From assembly GCF_963678635.1 (NCBI RefSeq), contig NC_087069.1, positions 14,730,660-14,794,659 on the forward strand: DNA of 64,000 nucleotides, given 5' to 3'. Positions 43,125 to 55,952 of this stretch are shown in pieces. Under the pieces are notes generated by a model, which was not told the origin of the DNA, ran no database searches, and was given only the letters and a program-made list of their open reading frames with translations. The position numbers and the translations under genes are program-made. Each line of letters begins with the position of its first letter. Within the stretch, counting starts at the first letter, position 1. The stretch is from Symsagittifera roscoffensis (lineage: Eukaryota; Xenacoelomorpha; Acoela; Convolutidae).

Positions 43125-43341
43125 GTAGATCCCGACTATCCCTTAATTCATATCGATTAATTTTTGAAAGTAGAAAATATTGAAAATCTAAAAATTTTGG
43201 ATGTTGTTGGATGAAACGTTGAATCGTGCGAAATTACTACGACAGATCCGATTAGCTAGCCTCAATTCAATTTGAAACGATTTTGTTGCGCAAGATAAAT
43301 AGCCTCGCATAAATAATTCGCATTACGCTATCAGCAAAATG

Positions 43342-43874
43342 AACAAGACTGCTCGTATCAGGGCGAAACCCTGAATGTTCCGACTGCCTTTTAAGCACTA
43401 TCGAGCAGTAATAACATGAAGAAAATTAAATGTAATAAAAATAGAATAGAATTTTTTTTTCTAAAATTTGAAATTTTTCAATGAAATTCATCCCCCCACA
43501 CGCCATATAAGGTACAAAAAGATAGATTTCGCTCCTTGTAACAAATCAATTATGGCAAATAAGCTTCTTGCAACCAATTTGGAACGATTTCTAAGACGGA
43601 TTAAATCTCCGCTTACGCGTTAAGAGCGCAAAATATATCGCGCGTTAATTGTCCCAATTTGGCCAAACTGGCAATCTTTAAACCCTCATAACTTTACAAA
43701 AAATTATCACAGGTGAAATATCTTTTCAAATTTAAGCTCAAGAAAACAATAGTTTTTGAATGATATTTAAAAATTCCGCCAAAAAATGGCTAGTTAAAAA
43801 GTCGAAATTTGTCTGAAAAAAAAACCCACCCCGAGCACAAATATTCCGTTACTTTCTTATCGAAAGTCGGAACA
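43342..43874 (-). mobile_element. Helentron-like element, full copy
   Basis: A complete minus-strand copy from ACAAGACTGCTCGTATCAGG to CGAAAGTCGGAACAA. Both end hairpins are present (the left one is CTTTCTTATCGAAAG) and all internal markers are in order. Confidence 0.8.
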
Positions 43875-43875
43875 A

Positions 43876-44115
43876 GAAATTCTTCAAAGCGCGCATAATT
43901 TAGCTCAGAACATGGCCAATTTGGTAATTTTCAAACCCCCAGAACATTTCAAAAAATTATTGGAGGTGAAATATCTTTTTACATTTAAACTCGATATTTT
44001 CAATGGGGTATGAAAAATTTTTATCGAAACCTTTTCTTTCGATCGGCGAAAAAAAGACAATTAAAAAACCACACCGAACAAAATTATTCCGTTTTCTTCG
44101 GAAGTCAGAACAAAA
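43876..44115 (-). mobile_element. Older, diverged Helentron-like copy, truncated
   Basis: Directly beyond the full copy is a second, worn copy. It shares AGGTGAAATATCTTTTTACA, the CCACACCGAACAAAATTATTC block and a final CGGAAGTCAGAACAA. The pair forms another head-to-tail tandem. Confidence 0.6.
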
Positions 44116-45640
44116 ATAGGAACATGGAAAATTGTAAGCTAGATGAATTTGGATCATAGTGCTAATTTTTTGGAGCTATAATAAATTGTTGCCATTTGAA
44201 ATTTCATTTTATCTGATTCACTTGAAATGTTGCGCTTAAAGTGTTGATCTGGCTTTGAAGGCACTTTACGGACAATTACTTTTCCTTTCCGCAAGAGCTC
44301 TTAGGATGCTAAATCTGCAAAAAAATCCCACAGAAACGAATGGTTCAGAGTAAACAAAACTTATTAAGTGACTTTTATAGATCACTGCAAAATTTACAGA
44401 GATTTTTTTGAGCACAATGTTTTCCTCAGAGCTTGGAGCAAAAAATAGTCAAGTACACTTAAACAGCTACAAAATTGATCTTATACGATACCATATAACT
44501 AAATCATCATGATTTTTTAAAGAATTATGTGGTTTTTATTGTCTTGCAAAAATCAATCGCTTAAATCGATTTTTACTTATTGAAAATGAACATTTTTGAA
44601 CGATAATAAAATCGTTGAAATCCGGTGCAAATCAATAAGCGTACACAAATGAGCTTTATTTTATCGATTTTTGTACTTAATATATTCATCTCTGTATCAA
44701 CTAATTGAAATAAATCTGAATCCAGTCAAAGGTCTGAGTCCAGTCACAGGTCTAGCTGTTAAATTGAAATCTTGGAAACTGCCAATCAGTTTTAAGATCA
44801 ATTAGTTTGTGCGAAAACCGTCTCAAGTTGGGATTACTGCTTAGTGAAAAATTAGACAGTATGTGTTTCATTTACTGCAGGTATAAACTGTTCTCTCTAC
44901 TCCAGTGGATTATATAATCGGAGCGATAGCCAACCACCATCCAGATTTCGGTGTAATATTATTAGTTAGCTCAACAGATAGATCTCGAACGAAGCAAGCG
45001 ACCAATCAGGTCAAATAGGAGCCTTCTGGAAACTCAAAACCCTAATGGGCAGTCATGTCCATCATTGATAGTGTAGATTCAGGGAGCTGCAAAAACTATT
45101 TGATAACTTTTTGGTGATGCAGATCCTAGAAGCTTCAAATGAGAACCAAAGAAGTCCGAGAAAGATGAAACTTAAGAACGAAGGAGTGCTATTCCATCTT
45201 ATCAATCCAACAAAATAAGAAAACGACGAAGTGTGGAGGTTAGACTATTTCAAGGTCAGACAGTTTCATTGAAGAGAATCAGTTTTGAAGTTAAAACTGA
45301 TTAGCCTATATTGAAATGATTAAACTTAGACACGGTCAACTATTGATCACAAACTAAATAACTTGTTAGTAATTAAAAAACTGACACTTTTGTGATGCTT
45401 TGTTTGTCACTTTGACTTAACTTTATTCTCAATTCATTCTTCAACCATCACTACCTCTTCTCTATCCTCAATTCGAAACTCGGATTAAATCCCAGTGTCG
45501 ATCCCAAGACCTTTCAATCCTAGTTGCTTCAACTATAAATCTAACAGGTTATGGGCCCAGATTTCTAATTGTTTTCTTCTTCCAGAACTATAAGCTTTTA
45601 GCTATTAGTCTTTAGCAACGATAGACTTGAAACTGGCGGA
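44116..45640. other. No supported gene
   Basis: AT-rich sequence with no long open frame. Possible palindromic MITE remains (ATCGATTTTT and complements) occur at 44.54-44.67 kb. From about 44.9 kb the base composition becomes more even, probably the start of the copia-like relic. Confidence 0.5.
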
Positions 45641-46830
45641 TTCAATGGAACATCTGAAAATTTTCCGGATTTGTCGCCAGAGTTTGTGGCGCTGATGCTG
45701 ACCAAGGCCCTACAGGAAAGTGATGGGCGATGACGATCTGCCAAAGAATGCGAATGCTGATAAGGGGGCAGCGTACGGCACCAAGATGCAGGGATGCGTA
45801 GTGTTGATCCAGCAGAAGAAAGACAATTGAAACCTTGTGGAGTCCCATCTAGCTATGGCCTTGAACAACACCTATTCGATATACATATAAAATGACAGCT
45901 TGGGAACTGACGGTTATGGCGATAGGACGGAGGCCTAGAAGCTTCTTCAAGAGACGTTTTGCAACGTTGAGAGGCGGACGGTGGTCAGTATAGTAAGTCA
46001 AAATTGCGAAGCTGCGCCTAGGATCACAGGAGGATGTCGATTACTTCTTCATTCGCAATCAAGATGATCTGATGACGCAGTTGAGTGAACCTGGAGACGC
46101 AATTATGAAAAAAAAACACCCTTCAATGCTCTGGAAATACCCAATTTTATGAAATTTTTGCGGCACAGGAGAGCTTTCAATCAGTCAAATCTCTATCAGA
46201 GTTGAGAGCGTGGTTGAGGAATTACGATGACTCGAGGAAGGCTCGATAATGAGAGAAGACTGAGTGTAGTCACTTACCATGCCAGCTATGTCGATGAAAA
46301 AAAAAGTCTCAAGTAAGTGTTTCAAGGTGTGGGCATATAGTGAGGGATTGCAAATCAAAAATAAGAGTGGACATTCTCGAGGCAGTGTATCGATTGAAGC
46401 AAATATGCCAGGCGCACAGAATCGAGGGTGATTCAAGTGTAATCAAACTTTAAAATTTGCAAACGACTTCAAGCTGGGGGACAGGGTTCATTAATTGCTG
46501 TGCTACAGCTTCAAGGAAGAGAGAGGACACTATTATATAGACAAGGTGTACTGATCATGTGCGCGACAGTGCTGTCTTTTTTTTAGCTTTGAGAGCTGGA
46601 GCAAAAAGAAAACTGCGAAGAGCTCCAACCACACGCTGTCCGGAAATGAGTGCAAAAGATATTAGGAAGTAGAGATGGAAGACTGCCAAGGTGCTACGAA
46701 GAGCTAACCTTTCCACGACATACTGTTTGTACTGAGTTACACTGTAAACCTGATGAGTGTGAGCTCAGTGTTTTCTAGAGGGCCAGACTTATTTTTTGCC
46801 GCAGTTGTTTCTCACATACGGATACCAGAT
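45640..46830 (+). mobile_element. Degenerate copia-like (Ty1) gag-pol relic
   Basis: A one-base insertion interrupts CFK|CGHIVRDCKSK near 46317-46360, a gag zinc-knuckle remnant with the C..C and H....C halves. At about 46715-46770 the plus frame reads FHDILFVLSYTVNLMSVSSV, close to the pre-integrase motif of copia elements (.DVL+VP....NL+SVS). Many stops break all frames. No LTRs are visible. The element class is inferred from these two motifs. Confidence 0.5.
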
Positions 46831-49800
46831 GCAGCTTGACATGTTTTTCTTTCTGAAGGGCAAATTAAATTGTGAAAAAAAGAGAAAGCATCAGAACAAA
46901 CAACCCTCCAGTTTCCTACCTACTTTAATTCATGGCGCAAGTTAACAATTTGCAACCCCAATTTACCAAAAAAAAACTTATCAGTCCCTCAGACTAAAGT
47001 AGCAAATTAAAGTGCGCATTGAAGTCAGAATGTAAAGAATTAATTTTGAAAACGATTGCTTCTGACCATGAAAACGTTTTCCTCCGAAAAAACAGTATCG
47101 TGAAAACTGCTAACATAGTCCGGTTTCGAAAGAAAAGAACCGATCAACTATAAAGCACCTAAAAAGTCTGAAAATTCAGTAGACAAGAACAGCTGCAAAG
47201 TTATTTTAATTATTTTTAACAAACCTGAAAAAATTTTTAACCCAAAAGCAATGAATAACTAAAATATTCAAGCAAGCAAAAAATTGTTATTCCCAAAAAA
47301 AAGGGAATTGGTATTTTCTAAGTTTTAACGTAAAAAGTCAGTATCCAAACAATATTTTTCATTGAAACTAAATATCAAACTAATTCATTTCGCAAAATTA
47401 CTTCATGCATTTTTGCAGCATGTTTAGCTGTTAAACAATTATTATAAATGCTAATCAGGGTTATCTGGCGATGCAAAATTACTTGAAAATAGTGACTATT
47501 TTAAGCCGGTATTAGTTAGCTTTTTTGGTCCCTCACAACTCACTTTTTTAATTCACTAATTATCTTTGGTTAAATGATTCATTGAATAATATTTTGATAC
47601 AAAATGCCACAACAACCAAGAACTTGAACCATTGTCAGACACAAAAATATGAAAAAAATTGTGTCGAATTGTTTCTCAATGACTCTAAAATGGAAGAGAA
47701 AGCATGTTTTGAATAACTTGGGGTTCATTCCGAAAACAAATTGAATTTTCATCAGCACATTGAACAGGTAAAAAAGAAAACTTTTTTAATTTCGTGAAGT
47801 TGGTTTCCAACTGAGAACTTTTTTAAATAGAAAAAAATAATTTGGCTATAATGTTAAGTCCAACCAATCATCCCATATGGAACTTTAGCTTAAGCATTTT
47901 AGAGATCAATGCCAAAGCCAAGTTGTTCGAATATGATTTTAAAAACCAAAAAGCTATTTCTTTAAAAACTATTATGTGCGCAAAACGGACTGAATGACTG
48001 AATGCAAGAAAAAATGATAAGTTTAGAGCGAATTTTGCATACAGTTTTTGAAATAAAAGAGAAAATTTGCTCCTCATAAGTGCCAAGTCAAACAATTGCG
48101 AGATGCCATAACCTAACTGTATAAAAATTGGATTTATACGAAAAGAAATTCAAATTAAACATTAGCAAGGGATATACGCAAACCCGCCGGGGTTGATTAG
48201 ACCTAAGTTTTGAAAAATGTATAATTTTGTTCTATATTTTCTCTTTGGATCAAACCTTTGAGAGCGGTGATTCAATTGATTAGTTTAAGCCACAGTTTTT
48301 TTGGAAGATACCATTCACGGAAACCCAATTGTTTGAGACGTGCTTTGGGCGTTTTTTGTAATAGTAAAGAATCTGTTTCTGGTGGTTTCTAGGTACCAAA
48401 AGAAAACAATGCCCAGAAGCCAAAAAAAATTAAGAAAAGAATTAGAGAAAGGGATCAAAGAAGTGTATTTTTAAATTTTTGCTAATAAAACGATCCATTG
48501 GATATAAGAAGAAAATATGTTTTTGTTCTCCACTTAAACAGACACCTGAAAACGGGCCGCGCTGGCGTAATGGTGTACTCGCATAAAATTCAGAACTAAT
48601 TTCCTAAATTTATATAAAAAACGATAAAATTTGACATCCTTTCACAAAAACTTATTCTGGCTCTTTTTAAAATTATCAAAATCATGATCACTCCATAATT
48701 TTTACAATTGTTATGGTCTCCATTAATTGAAAAATCACACTTTTTGTCCGTGTTTTTTAAAATAAAAGCCAAGTATGGTTGCGGTTTAATTTTGACGCCA
48801 ACATATCTCAATTACTACATGGTTCAGTTCCTAAGTGCTTCAAAAACGTTTTTAAAAGAGAATTAGCAGGAGCGGCCTCAGGGTAGTTTCAGTTTCCCGA
48901 TTCATTTTTTGAAAGCATTACACTTGGAAAATGGAAAAATATTGATAAAATGGAACTATAAATTGAACTTTAATTGCTTCTCAATATTCTCCATTGCACC
49001 AACTCCTCGACTCTCAACTCATTCTGGCATTGCAGCAATTTTTATACTTGACACTACAAAGTCCCACAATTAAGTACTAATTTCGGTTGAAATTATTCAA
49101 AACATTTTCCGGGACTAGAGATATCGAAAATACATACCGATATTCCTAGTGGACTTGTAGTTTGTTATATCAGTTTTTTAAATTGAAAAAAAAAATTGCC
49201 CAGCGGCAACTTTTGAGACAAGTCAATTCAAACTGATTTTTTTAAAAATCAGTGAAATTTTTTTCATTTTTACTGAAAAAAGAACACGTTTTGTTTTTGG
49301 GTGTTGTAATTTTTTCATAATTTTTCTTCCACGTGAAATCAAGTGCCAAAAAAACTATCTGAAGTGCTCCAATGACCTATAATTTTCTTTGCGTCGCGAC
49401 TTGAGCAAAATCATAGAAAATTCATATTACAAATTCAGAGTTGGGACAAACTGCTTTAAGCTTATCTATATTCTAATTTTCGACATTACGACGTCAAGAT
49501 CGGCTTTTTTATGATAGTGGTTTGGATTCCGCATAAATTGTCCCTGAAACCCGCATAGTTTGCGTTGGATTCCGCAACGTTTCGAAAAGCTTTTGATGTC
49601 GAAAATCTGATGAAAGAAAAAGAAAAATGTTCAAGCATTATGAGCAAAGACACACAACTTAGCCAGCAAGCAAAATTTGGAATCCAGTGAAAATTTTTTG
49701 ATGCGAAGTATCACTGGATTCCATAGTTTCCCAGTGGATTCCGCAATCAAATTGTTTTTTTTTTGTCTCTGGATTTCACAAGTTGTCAGAGGATTCGGCA

Positions 49801-50540
49801 ATCAATTTGTTCTTTTTGTCGCTGAAATCCACGCGCTGTGATTTTTTAAGAATTGTTTCAACAGTTCTCGGACCCATTTTTCCATCACCTGGTTTTTGTA
49901 GATTTTTTAGTGACCGTATCCCCTCAATATTCGATAACAGCTGTTCATGGTTTCTTTTTAAATGACAAATTATATCGGCAACTGAAACAGTTAACCCTCA
50001 CAATTTTTTCGCATATGACAAGTCCTTCCAATTAAAAAATCTCATCCCAACCCCACGCTAACTTTTTCGCAAAACGAAAAGGAAGTTCCTGCATTTTCTC
50101 CCTCTACCATCCTCAGCGTTTAAAGTAATTGTCTTAAATGCTGGGAGTGGAGGATGGGGGTAACGTCTCACTTAATTAACTATTCAAACAGCAAAAATTA
50201 TCCCATCGAAAATCAATTTTTTTTGGAGTTCAACGATCTGATAACTGATCCAAAAATATATAATTTACGAAATGTTGATAAATTTACGAAATTTTGATGC
50301 CATTTTAAATTTGTGAAAAAGGCCACAAAAACAAAAAATTTGAGTCCAAGGCTTTGAAACAAAAAAATAAGAAACAAATGAAACAAAAAAGGTTGAAACA
50401 CACCATGAGTGAAACTTAATTACAAAAAACTTAATTGCAAAAAAACACTTTAAACAATTAAGTTCATAAACAGTACTACCCGCACCAATTCCAAAGTTTT
50501 TGAGTTTTGATAATTTACGGTAAAAGAGTAAAATGTTTTA
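46831..50540. other. No supported gene
   Basis: A 3.7 kb AT-rich stretch without long open frames or repeats shared with the rest of the window. A short tRNA-like piece, GCTGGCGTAATGGTGTACTC, occurs at about 48560 without further arms. A repeated phrase (GGATTCCGCA and variants) recurs between 49520 and 49800. Confidence 0.5.
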
Positions 50541-50544
50541 GCAT

Positions 50545-50620
50545 AGATCATGATTCGAACAAACTACCCTTTTTCTTTCAGTCTCGTCATCTAACCACTA
50601 GACTATCTGCCCTTGAAATG
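50545..50620 (-). repeat. tRNA-derived fragment or tRNA pseudogene
   Basis: On the minus strand GGGCAGATAGTCTAGTGGTT is followed by AGATGACGAGACTG and, further on, by TTTGTTCGAATCATG. These resemble the D arm/A box of an Asp- or Glu-type tRNA and a B box. The anticodon stem does not pair, so it is not a working tRNA. Confidence 0.5.
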
Positions 50621-51204
50621 GATGTGTGAATCTAGCGCTAAAAATTTCAGCTCAAAAATATTTTTGCAAGTTCCAAAATGGAAATCAGTTGGTTAGCACA
50701 TTTGAATAGGCAAAAGACCGAATGGAACTAATCTAGAAGTGGAGGCATATAGTCAAAGTTTCAGGTAATTTTCACATTCGCCGACTCCTGATCTGATTTT
50801 TTGTTACCTCATCAAGCCACATTTTTGTTACCTTCACCAAAGGATTTGGTCGCACACTAAATGGTCGCACACTACGGTGAAGTTGTCCAAAATGCCCATT
50901 AATTATTCATCACCAATTTCGGTTCTTTTTACTGTATTTATATTTTTATTATCAACTGTTAGCATCCATTAATTTTTTCGTTTTCAAGCAATCGAACTGC
51001 CTTTTTCAAAAACTTTTATCCCTTTTTTTGAATGAAAATCTTTCGAACTTTTTTCTCTGATATTTGCTGAAACTGAAAAAAAAATTGTTATGATCATTTA
51101 GTTCATAATATGTAAAAAAAAATTGGGTAGAGGAAAAAGTTGGCAATATTAAAGAAAAAACGGGTAAAAAAGTAAACGTTTTAAAAATGTTATTTCAGTT
51201 TTAG

Positions 51205-51530
51205 CCAGGCTGCCAACTAATGCTTTTTGCTCTTTTTGATTTCCTGGGTGTCAAGTCCTAACAATCCTTTCGTGCGGATGTCGGCTGGGCTGTTGACTTG
51301 CTGTGATTGGCTAGGACGCATTGACTATCCAAGAAATTGGCCGGAAATGTACTTCTTCTCGAAACGTGAGTTTCCCTGCTACCCGAAACTTGTCCAAAAA
51401 AGTGTCCCTCAGTGTCATTAGCAACTCTGGCGTTAATTTGATCTCGCGCAACCTAACTTCGAACCTTGTTCGATCATCATCATGCTTATGTTGCGGGGTT
51501 CCCGGTTGCTGGAGGGCCAACAACCTCCGC
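51205..51530 (-). pseudogene. BEL/Pao-like pol fragment
   Basis: The minus frame reads SQSQQVNSPADIRTKGLLGL followed by DTQEIKKSKKH, a stop, and LAAWLK. This fits the (..NPADI.T+GL.......W..GP.WL) block after RNase H of Pao-type elements. A 70-codon frame just upstream, containing LTPELLMTLRDTFLDKFRV, is probably part of the same relic but is not recognisable. Confidence 0.5.
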
Positions 51531-51559
51531 GAATACTTGATTCACTGATCAAGCTTGCT

Positions 51560-52687
51560 CCCGGGATGACCAAAAATACTAGTCATAAAATTTCAATATA
51601 TGGAAAAATGCTAGTCATACACTTTCCATAAAATTCCATTCGTACAGAAAATTGCATGAAAGGTCTATGATTAGTATTTTTTTCATAAATGGAAATTGTA
51701 TAACTAGCATTTTTCCATAAACCAAAATTATTGATTTTTTACATTTTAATTTCTCAAAATTTTTTGGCTGTGTTCGTAACCGAACACAAATGACATAAAC
51801 CTTGATTACTCAAACGTAGTAACCAACGGTTTGGCCGTCTCGCATTAGCAATGCATTGGAAACAGCCTGATATGTGTTACTTCTGTCTCAGACAATTAAC
51901 ATAACGAAAGTAGTGAACTTTAAAATTTTGGCAAAAATTTTCAAAGATGATTATTTCTAAAATTTGAATGTTTAAATTACCAGACATTTATCAAGGCATA
52001 TAAAAACATGTCATACAAAAGAAAGAGGAGTTTTAAGCGTTTTAGAAAAAAGTTACGAAGAGAAAAGGAAAAAAAATCCAATATTAGTGTATCCAGGACT
52101 ACGTTATACACACAAAAAATTAAATTTTGCAAGCAACATTTTTTTTTTCAAAAAATGTTTGTTTGAATACGAAAATCAATTTGCAGTTGAAAAAAAAACA
52201 CAACAAATTTTTGGGGGCAATTTCAAAAATACTTACAAAAATTTTTGTCGTCGCCATCAAAAAAAGGCTAGTCATACAATTTCCATATATGGAAATTGTA
52301 TGACTAGTGTTTTTTTTCAGAAAAACAAATAAAAAAAGTCAAAGTTTTCAGTCGTAGCAGCCCAAAAAACGCTTAAATGTTTTGCAAGCAGTGGAATTGA
52401 TTGTTCAAAGCTTTTTTTTCACAAAAAAAAAATTTTAAAAAAATTTTAATCATACAATTTCCATATATGGAAATTGTATGGGTAGCATTTTTTTTCATAC
52501 CATTTTCTTTTCCTTTTTTTATAAAGAGATACCAATTTCGATACCAAAACAAGTATAAAACACCTTTGAAATTCGATTAAATTCATTTTGCAAAAATGTA
52601 TGAAATTTGTATGACCAGCATTTTTCCATAGACTAAGTGTATGAAATTGTATGATTAGCATTTTCGGTCTATGGAGGTCAACCCGGG
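51560..52687. mobile_element. Fold-back element with multiple internal palindromes
   Basis: The ends CCCGGGATGACC (51560-51571) and GGTCAACCCGGG (52676-52687) are inverted repeats with one mismatch. Inside each end is AAAATACTAGTCATA or its diverged complement. The element contains several copies of the phrase TAGTCATACAATTTCCATA in both orientations. No protein is encoded. Confidence 0.7.
52268..52307. repeat. Perfect 40-base palindrome
   Basis: CTAGTCATACAATTTCCATA is followed immediately by its exact reverse complement, with no spacer. It sits in the fold-back element. A second copy at 52451-52480 keeps 30 perfect bases (CATACAATTTCCATA and complement). Confidence 0.95.
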
Positions 52688-52918
52688 CTACGGTTGATCG
52701 GGAGTACGTTAATGTTAGTCTAAATAATTGAAAACTGTTCATTAAATGTTAATTTCTTTGTTTTCAAAAAAATGTGACGAGTTTCGACAATTTGACAGTT
52801 TTTATTAATTAGTTTTTCAGTAAACAGTACAATTTGATCCTAGAAATGTGTCAATATGGATTGGATGAACGATGCAGCATTTGAGACAAGATTCCCCCCA
52901 TAATTCACGCATATTGTT

Positions 52919-53456
52919 TTTTGTTCCGACTTTCGGTACGAAAGTAACGGAACATTTGTGCTCGGGGTGGGTTTTTTTTTTCTTCAGACAAATTTCGACT
53001 TTTTAACTAGCCATTTTTGACGGAATTTTTTATATCATTCAAAAGATATTGTTGCCTTGAGCTCAAATTTGAAAAGATATTTTACCTGTGATCATTTTTC
53101 ATAAAGTTATGGGGGTTTAAAGATTGCCATTTTTAGGCCAATTTGGGACAATTAGCGCGCGATATATTTCGCGCTATTAACGCGTAAGCGGAGAGTTAAT
53201 CCGTCTTAAAATCGTTCCAAATTGGTTGAAAGAAGCTTATTTGCCATAATTGATTTGTTACAAGGAGCGAAATCTATCTTTTTTTTATTTTATATGGCGT
53301 GTGGGGGGATGATTTTCATAAAAAATTTCAAATTTTAGAAAAAATTTTTTTTTCATTTTATTTTAATACATTTATTTTTTAATGTTATTACTGCTCCATA
53401 ATACCTTAAAAAGCAGTCGGAACATTCAGGGCTTCGCCCTTATACGAGCAGTCTTG
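52919..53456 (+). mobile_element. Helentron-like element, full copy
   Basis: Starts TTGTTCCGACTTTCGGTACG and ends with the hairpin CAGGGCTTCGCCCTT and ATACGAGCAGTCTTGT. All internal family markers are present (CGGGGTGGG, TTAGCGCGCGATATATT, ATGGCGTGTGGGG). Confidence 0.8.
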
Positions 53457-54400
53457 TCTTGGTTTCAAAATAGTTACAACTCTTTTGTTTAGAGCAAAAC
53501 TAAACACAACGCTAAGACAAGTCAACTCGGCCCACAATTATTATAGGGTAGTTTCTTACAGATCTTTTTTATTTATCAGTTCTTTTGTTTATCAATTCGT
53601 TTTTCGGAGCCTGTAAAAGTTCATTCATGGCATTGTTAGGACAATTTTGACTATATTAACTTATGTTATATGATATCATATTTCATATATCATTAAATTC
53701 CGCAACTTGCTTATTTGAACAGTAATCAAATTTTGCTGCTCGAAACACCCATATGGAGTGTAAAGACAAGAGATTAAACAGTATCAGCTGAATCCACCAG
53801 GAAACCTTAAAACATCATAATTTCAAACACATGAGTATAAAAGCTTTAGTTTTTAACTCGATGTTTAAGAAGGTAGAATCTGGGAAAAAGGAAACGAATA
53901 AAAAAACTTACATTTAACTAGTTTTATAATTTTCTCTAGTTCAGTGTGCCATTTTGGCAGAAAATCTAACGTTTCCGAGATATCTTTTTTCCTTTTGGGT
54001 CAACCTGCGCTCTCTAAATTGAATCCTGAAATTTTTTTTAAAAAAGTTACAAATAATATTGGTTATATGTTGAACACCCATGGTAATTATTAAGTCTGTG
54101 TGTGCTTACATAGGCTTACGAGTTTGAGAGTTAGGGTCCCTGTATGTGTTTGTGTGCGTGTGGGGTATATATTCACGTTGGCAAAATCGCACGAAAAGCA
54201 AATTGAATTAGTTCAGGTATTTATCTCAGGAAGCTGTAGGTTCGGAAGCCCAAGTGCATGATAAGTTTTACTGGATTTTTAAGTTTCCATTGACAATTTG
54301 CTTAGTTATCAAAATAGATAGCAGAAAAACCTTACCGAAAAAGCAGCTCGACAATGGCCGTCAAAGCCAGTATCAAAAAAGATAAGAGTTGGATCCTCTT

Positions 54401-54404
<4 letters not shown>

Positions 54405-54442
<38 letters not shown>
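54405..54442. repeat. (TC)n microsatellite
   Basis: Nineteen uninterrupted TC dinucleotides, within a short plus-strand open frame that is otherwise unremarkable. Confidence 0.97.
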
Positions 54443-54445
<3 letters not shown>

Positions 54446-54559
54446 AGCACATCCTTGCGCCCGTAGAAAGTTTGGCCTTGTGTACGAACATATACCTCAG
54501 GACAGGCGACTCGGAATGAGCCTCCACGAAGATGACTTGGGAAGGTATTAATACAGCCT

Positions 54560-54910
54560 GCCTCTCAGAGACTGTTAGCTTCTAACACCGTCCTTCCAAC
54601 TCGTTGTGGCCCCCGAAAGAAAACACCATGCCGCTTGCTGGTCAAAAAGGCTTCAAACTAATGGAATAGCTTGACGTTGCGCATCAATGGGTTGACACAG
54701 TAGATCGCCAAGAAACCTTGAATCAAGAAAAGGCTTTTGATCGTATCGAATTAATTAGGTTTTTGTTGAGTAATTGAAAATATAAAAGCACAGAGCTTTC
54801 AGGAGTTGGTGAATGATACAAGTCCTTGATGGATTGTGCAGGGGAAAGGCGAAATAAAGCTGGCAGAAAATTGATACTGAAACGATTTTTTCAGCCAATC
54901 AAAAAACTCT
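54560..54910 (+). pseudogene. LINE reverse transcriptase relic
   Basis: The plus frame at about 54713-54770 reads TLNQEKAFDRIELIRFLLS, matching the (DQEKAFD+V....L...L) core block of non-LTR retrotransposon reverse transcriptases. Two stops follow within forty codons. Flanking frames give only weak resemblance. No 3' tail or endonuclease was found. Confidence 0.5.
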
Positions 54911-55259
54911 AAAATATTCAAAATTACCTTATTAAGATCATCCACTTCAGGTCATATCGACGCATCACAAAAACCCCTGAGTGCTCTTGAGCTCTTGAAA
55001 GGGTTATGTCAACTGTGGTGTCGCAGACTTTTTCAACTCACAGGAGGTCACTTTTGAACTCTTAGACTTATTTCCGTAGATCAGGTGCATGATTTTCTGA
55101 ACAGCTAGAAAATACTTTTATAGCAGAGTATTAGAATGACTCGCGCAGCTGAGCTCATCAAACTGAGTCGTTGATAGGGGGACCTGAAAGTTAATAATCA
55201 CATGATCAATAAGAACAGTTGTTAACAATTTGAACAGTTTAAAAAGGCTGCTAAAATAG

Positions 55260-55568
55260 TTAGACTTGAGAAGTTCTCCATATCAATGCCTCTTGAAATA
55301 GCTGCGGCCTCTCTGGACAACGAATCAACCAGGTTCTGTCCAACAGTTCCATCTTTGTCCGTTTGAATCCCGAGTCCCGCAACAGTTTTATCATTGTGAA
55401 CTGTGGCTCTCCGTCGGCTTCAACGTCTGGAAAGTATGGCTCGTGAATGGTTATCTGAGGATGTTCCTCGGTAATCTGAAGCTGGTCCTCTTTGATCAGA
55501 GGCTGGTCCACAACTGGTTGGATAAGTGGATGGTCATGGTCTTCAGTGTCTTCATTGTCATGATCGTC
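55260..55568 (-). CDS. Terminal exon of an unidentified gene
   Basis: I do not recognise the product. A good acceptor (CTGTCTTTTATTAG) is followed by 102 open codons and a TAA at 55262-55260. The product starts with an acidic, His-rich run (DDHDNEDTEDHDH), continues with a Gln/Glu/Ile-rich middle (KEDQLQITEEHPQITIHEPY) and ends with a basic stretch (GFKRTKMELLDRTWLIRCPE). Codon use is balanced compared with surrounding AT-rich DNA. Possible upstream exons would lie beyond 55.6 kb. It could instead be part of an unrecognised transposon. Confidence 0.45.
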   Translation of the reverse strand, partial: DDHDNEDTEDHDHPLIQPVVDQPLIKEDQLQITEEHPQITIHEPYFPDVEADGEPQFTMIKLLRDSGFKRTKMELLDRTWLIRCPERPQLFQEALIWRTSQV

Positions 55569-55604
55569 CTAATAAAAGACAGTTGCATCAATAACTGACT
55601 GAAA

Positions 55605-55952
55605 TTGCAACCGGCAACTGTTTCGCGGGCGCTTGAACGCCAACATGTATCCCTAACGACCTTAATGGACATCTCGTTCGGTAGCATCAAGCCGGCTGTC
55701 TGCCACATTGGTCCGTTCTCCCGTATCTTGATTCAGCATGTATTTATGTCAAGCCCATTCTCTGAGGTCTCGCAGATGTACGAAAAGTATCCTTACGACG
55801 CTGACCCACAGAACGGCGCTTCTCCTGGCGATTCTTTTTGTATTGGATCATACGGCGATTCTTTTTGTATTGGATCATATTTGGGGCCTTCGCCAGACCT
55901 GAAAACTTGTACCTGTTGTTGGGAAGTTTTTATTGACTTTTTTAAAAGATAA
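55605..55952 (+). CDS. Open frame of unknown function with an internal 27-base duplication
   Basis: I do not recognise this 115-codon plus-strand frame. It has fairly even codon use and includes HVSLTTLMDISFGSIKPAVC and SEVSQMYEKYPYDADPQNG. A 27-base unit is tandemly repeated in frame (55827-55853 and 55854-55879), giving GDSFCIGSY twice. The opposite strand has stops in the same region. Whether it is an exon or transposon remains is unclear. Confidence 0.35.
   Translation: MQPATVSRALERQHVSLTTLMDISFGSIKPAVCHIGPFSRILIQHVFMSSPFSEVSQMYEKYPYDADPQNGASPGDSFCIGSYGDSFCIGSYLGPSPDLKTCTCCWEVFIDFFKR

Noticed and set aside
48555..48590. tRNA D-arm-like sequence after GGGCCGCG
   Set aside because: No anticodon or T arm follows.
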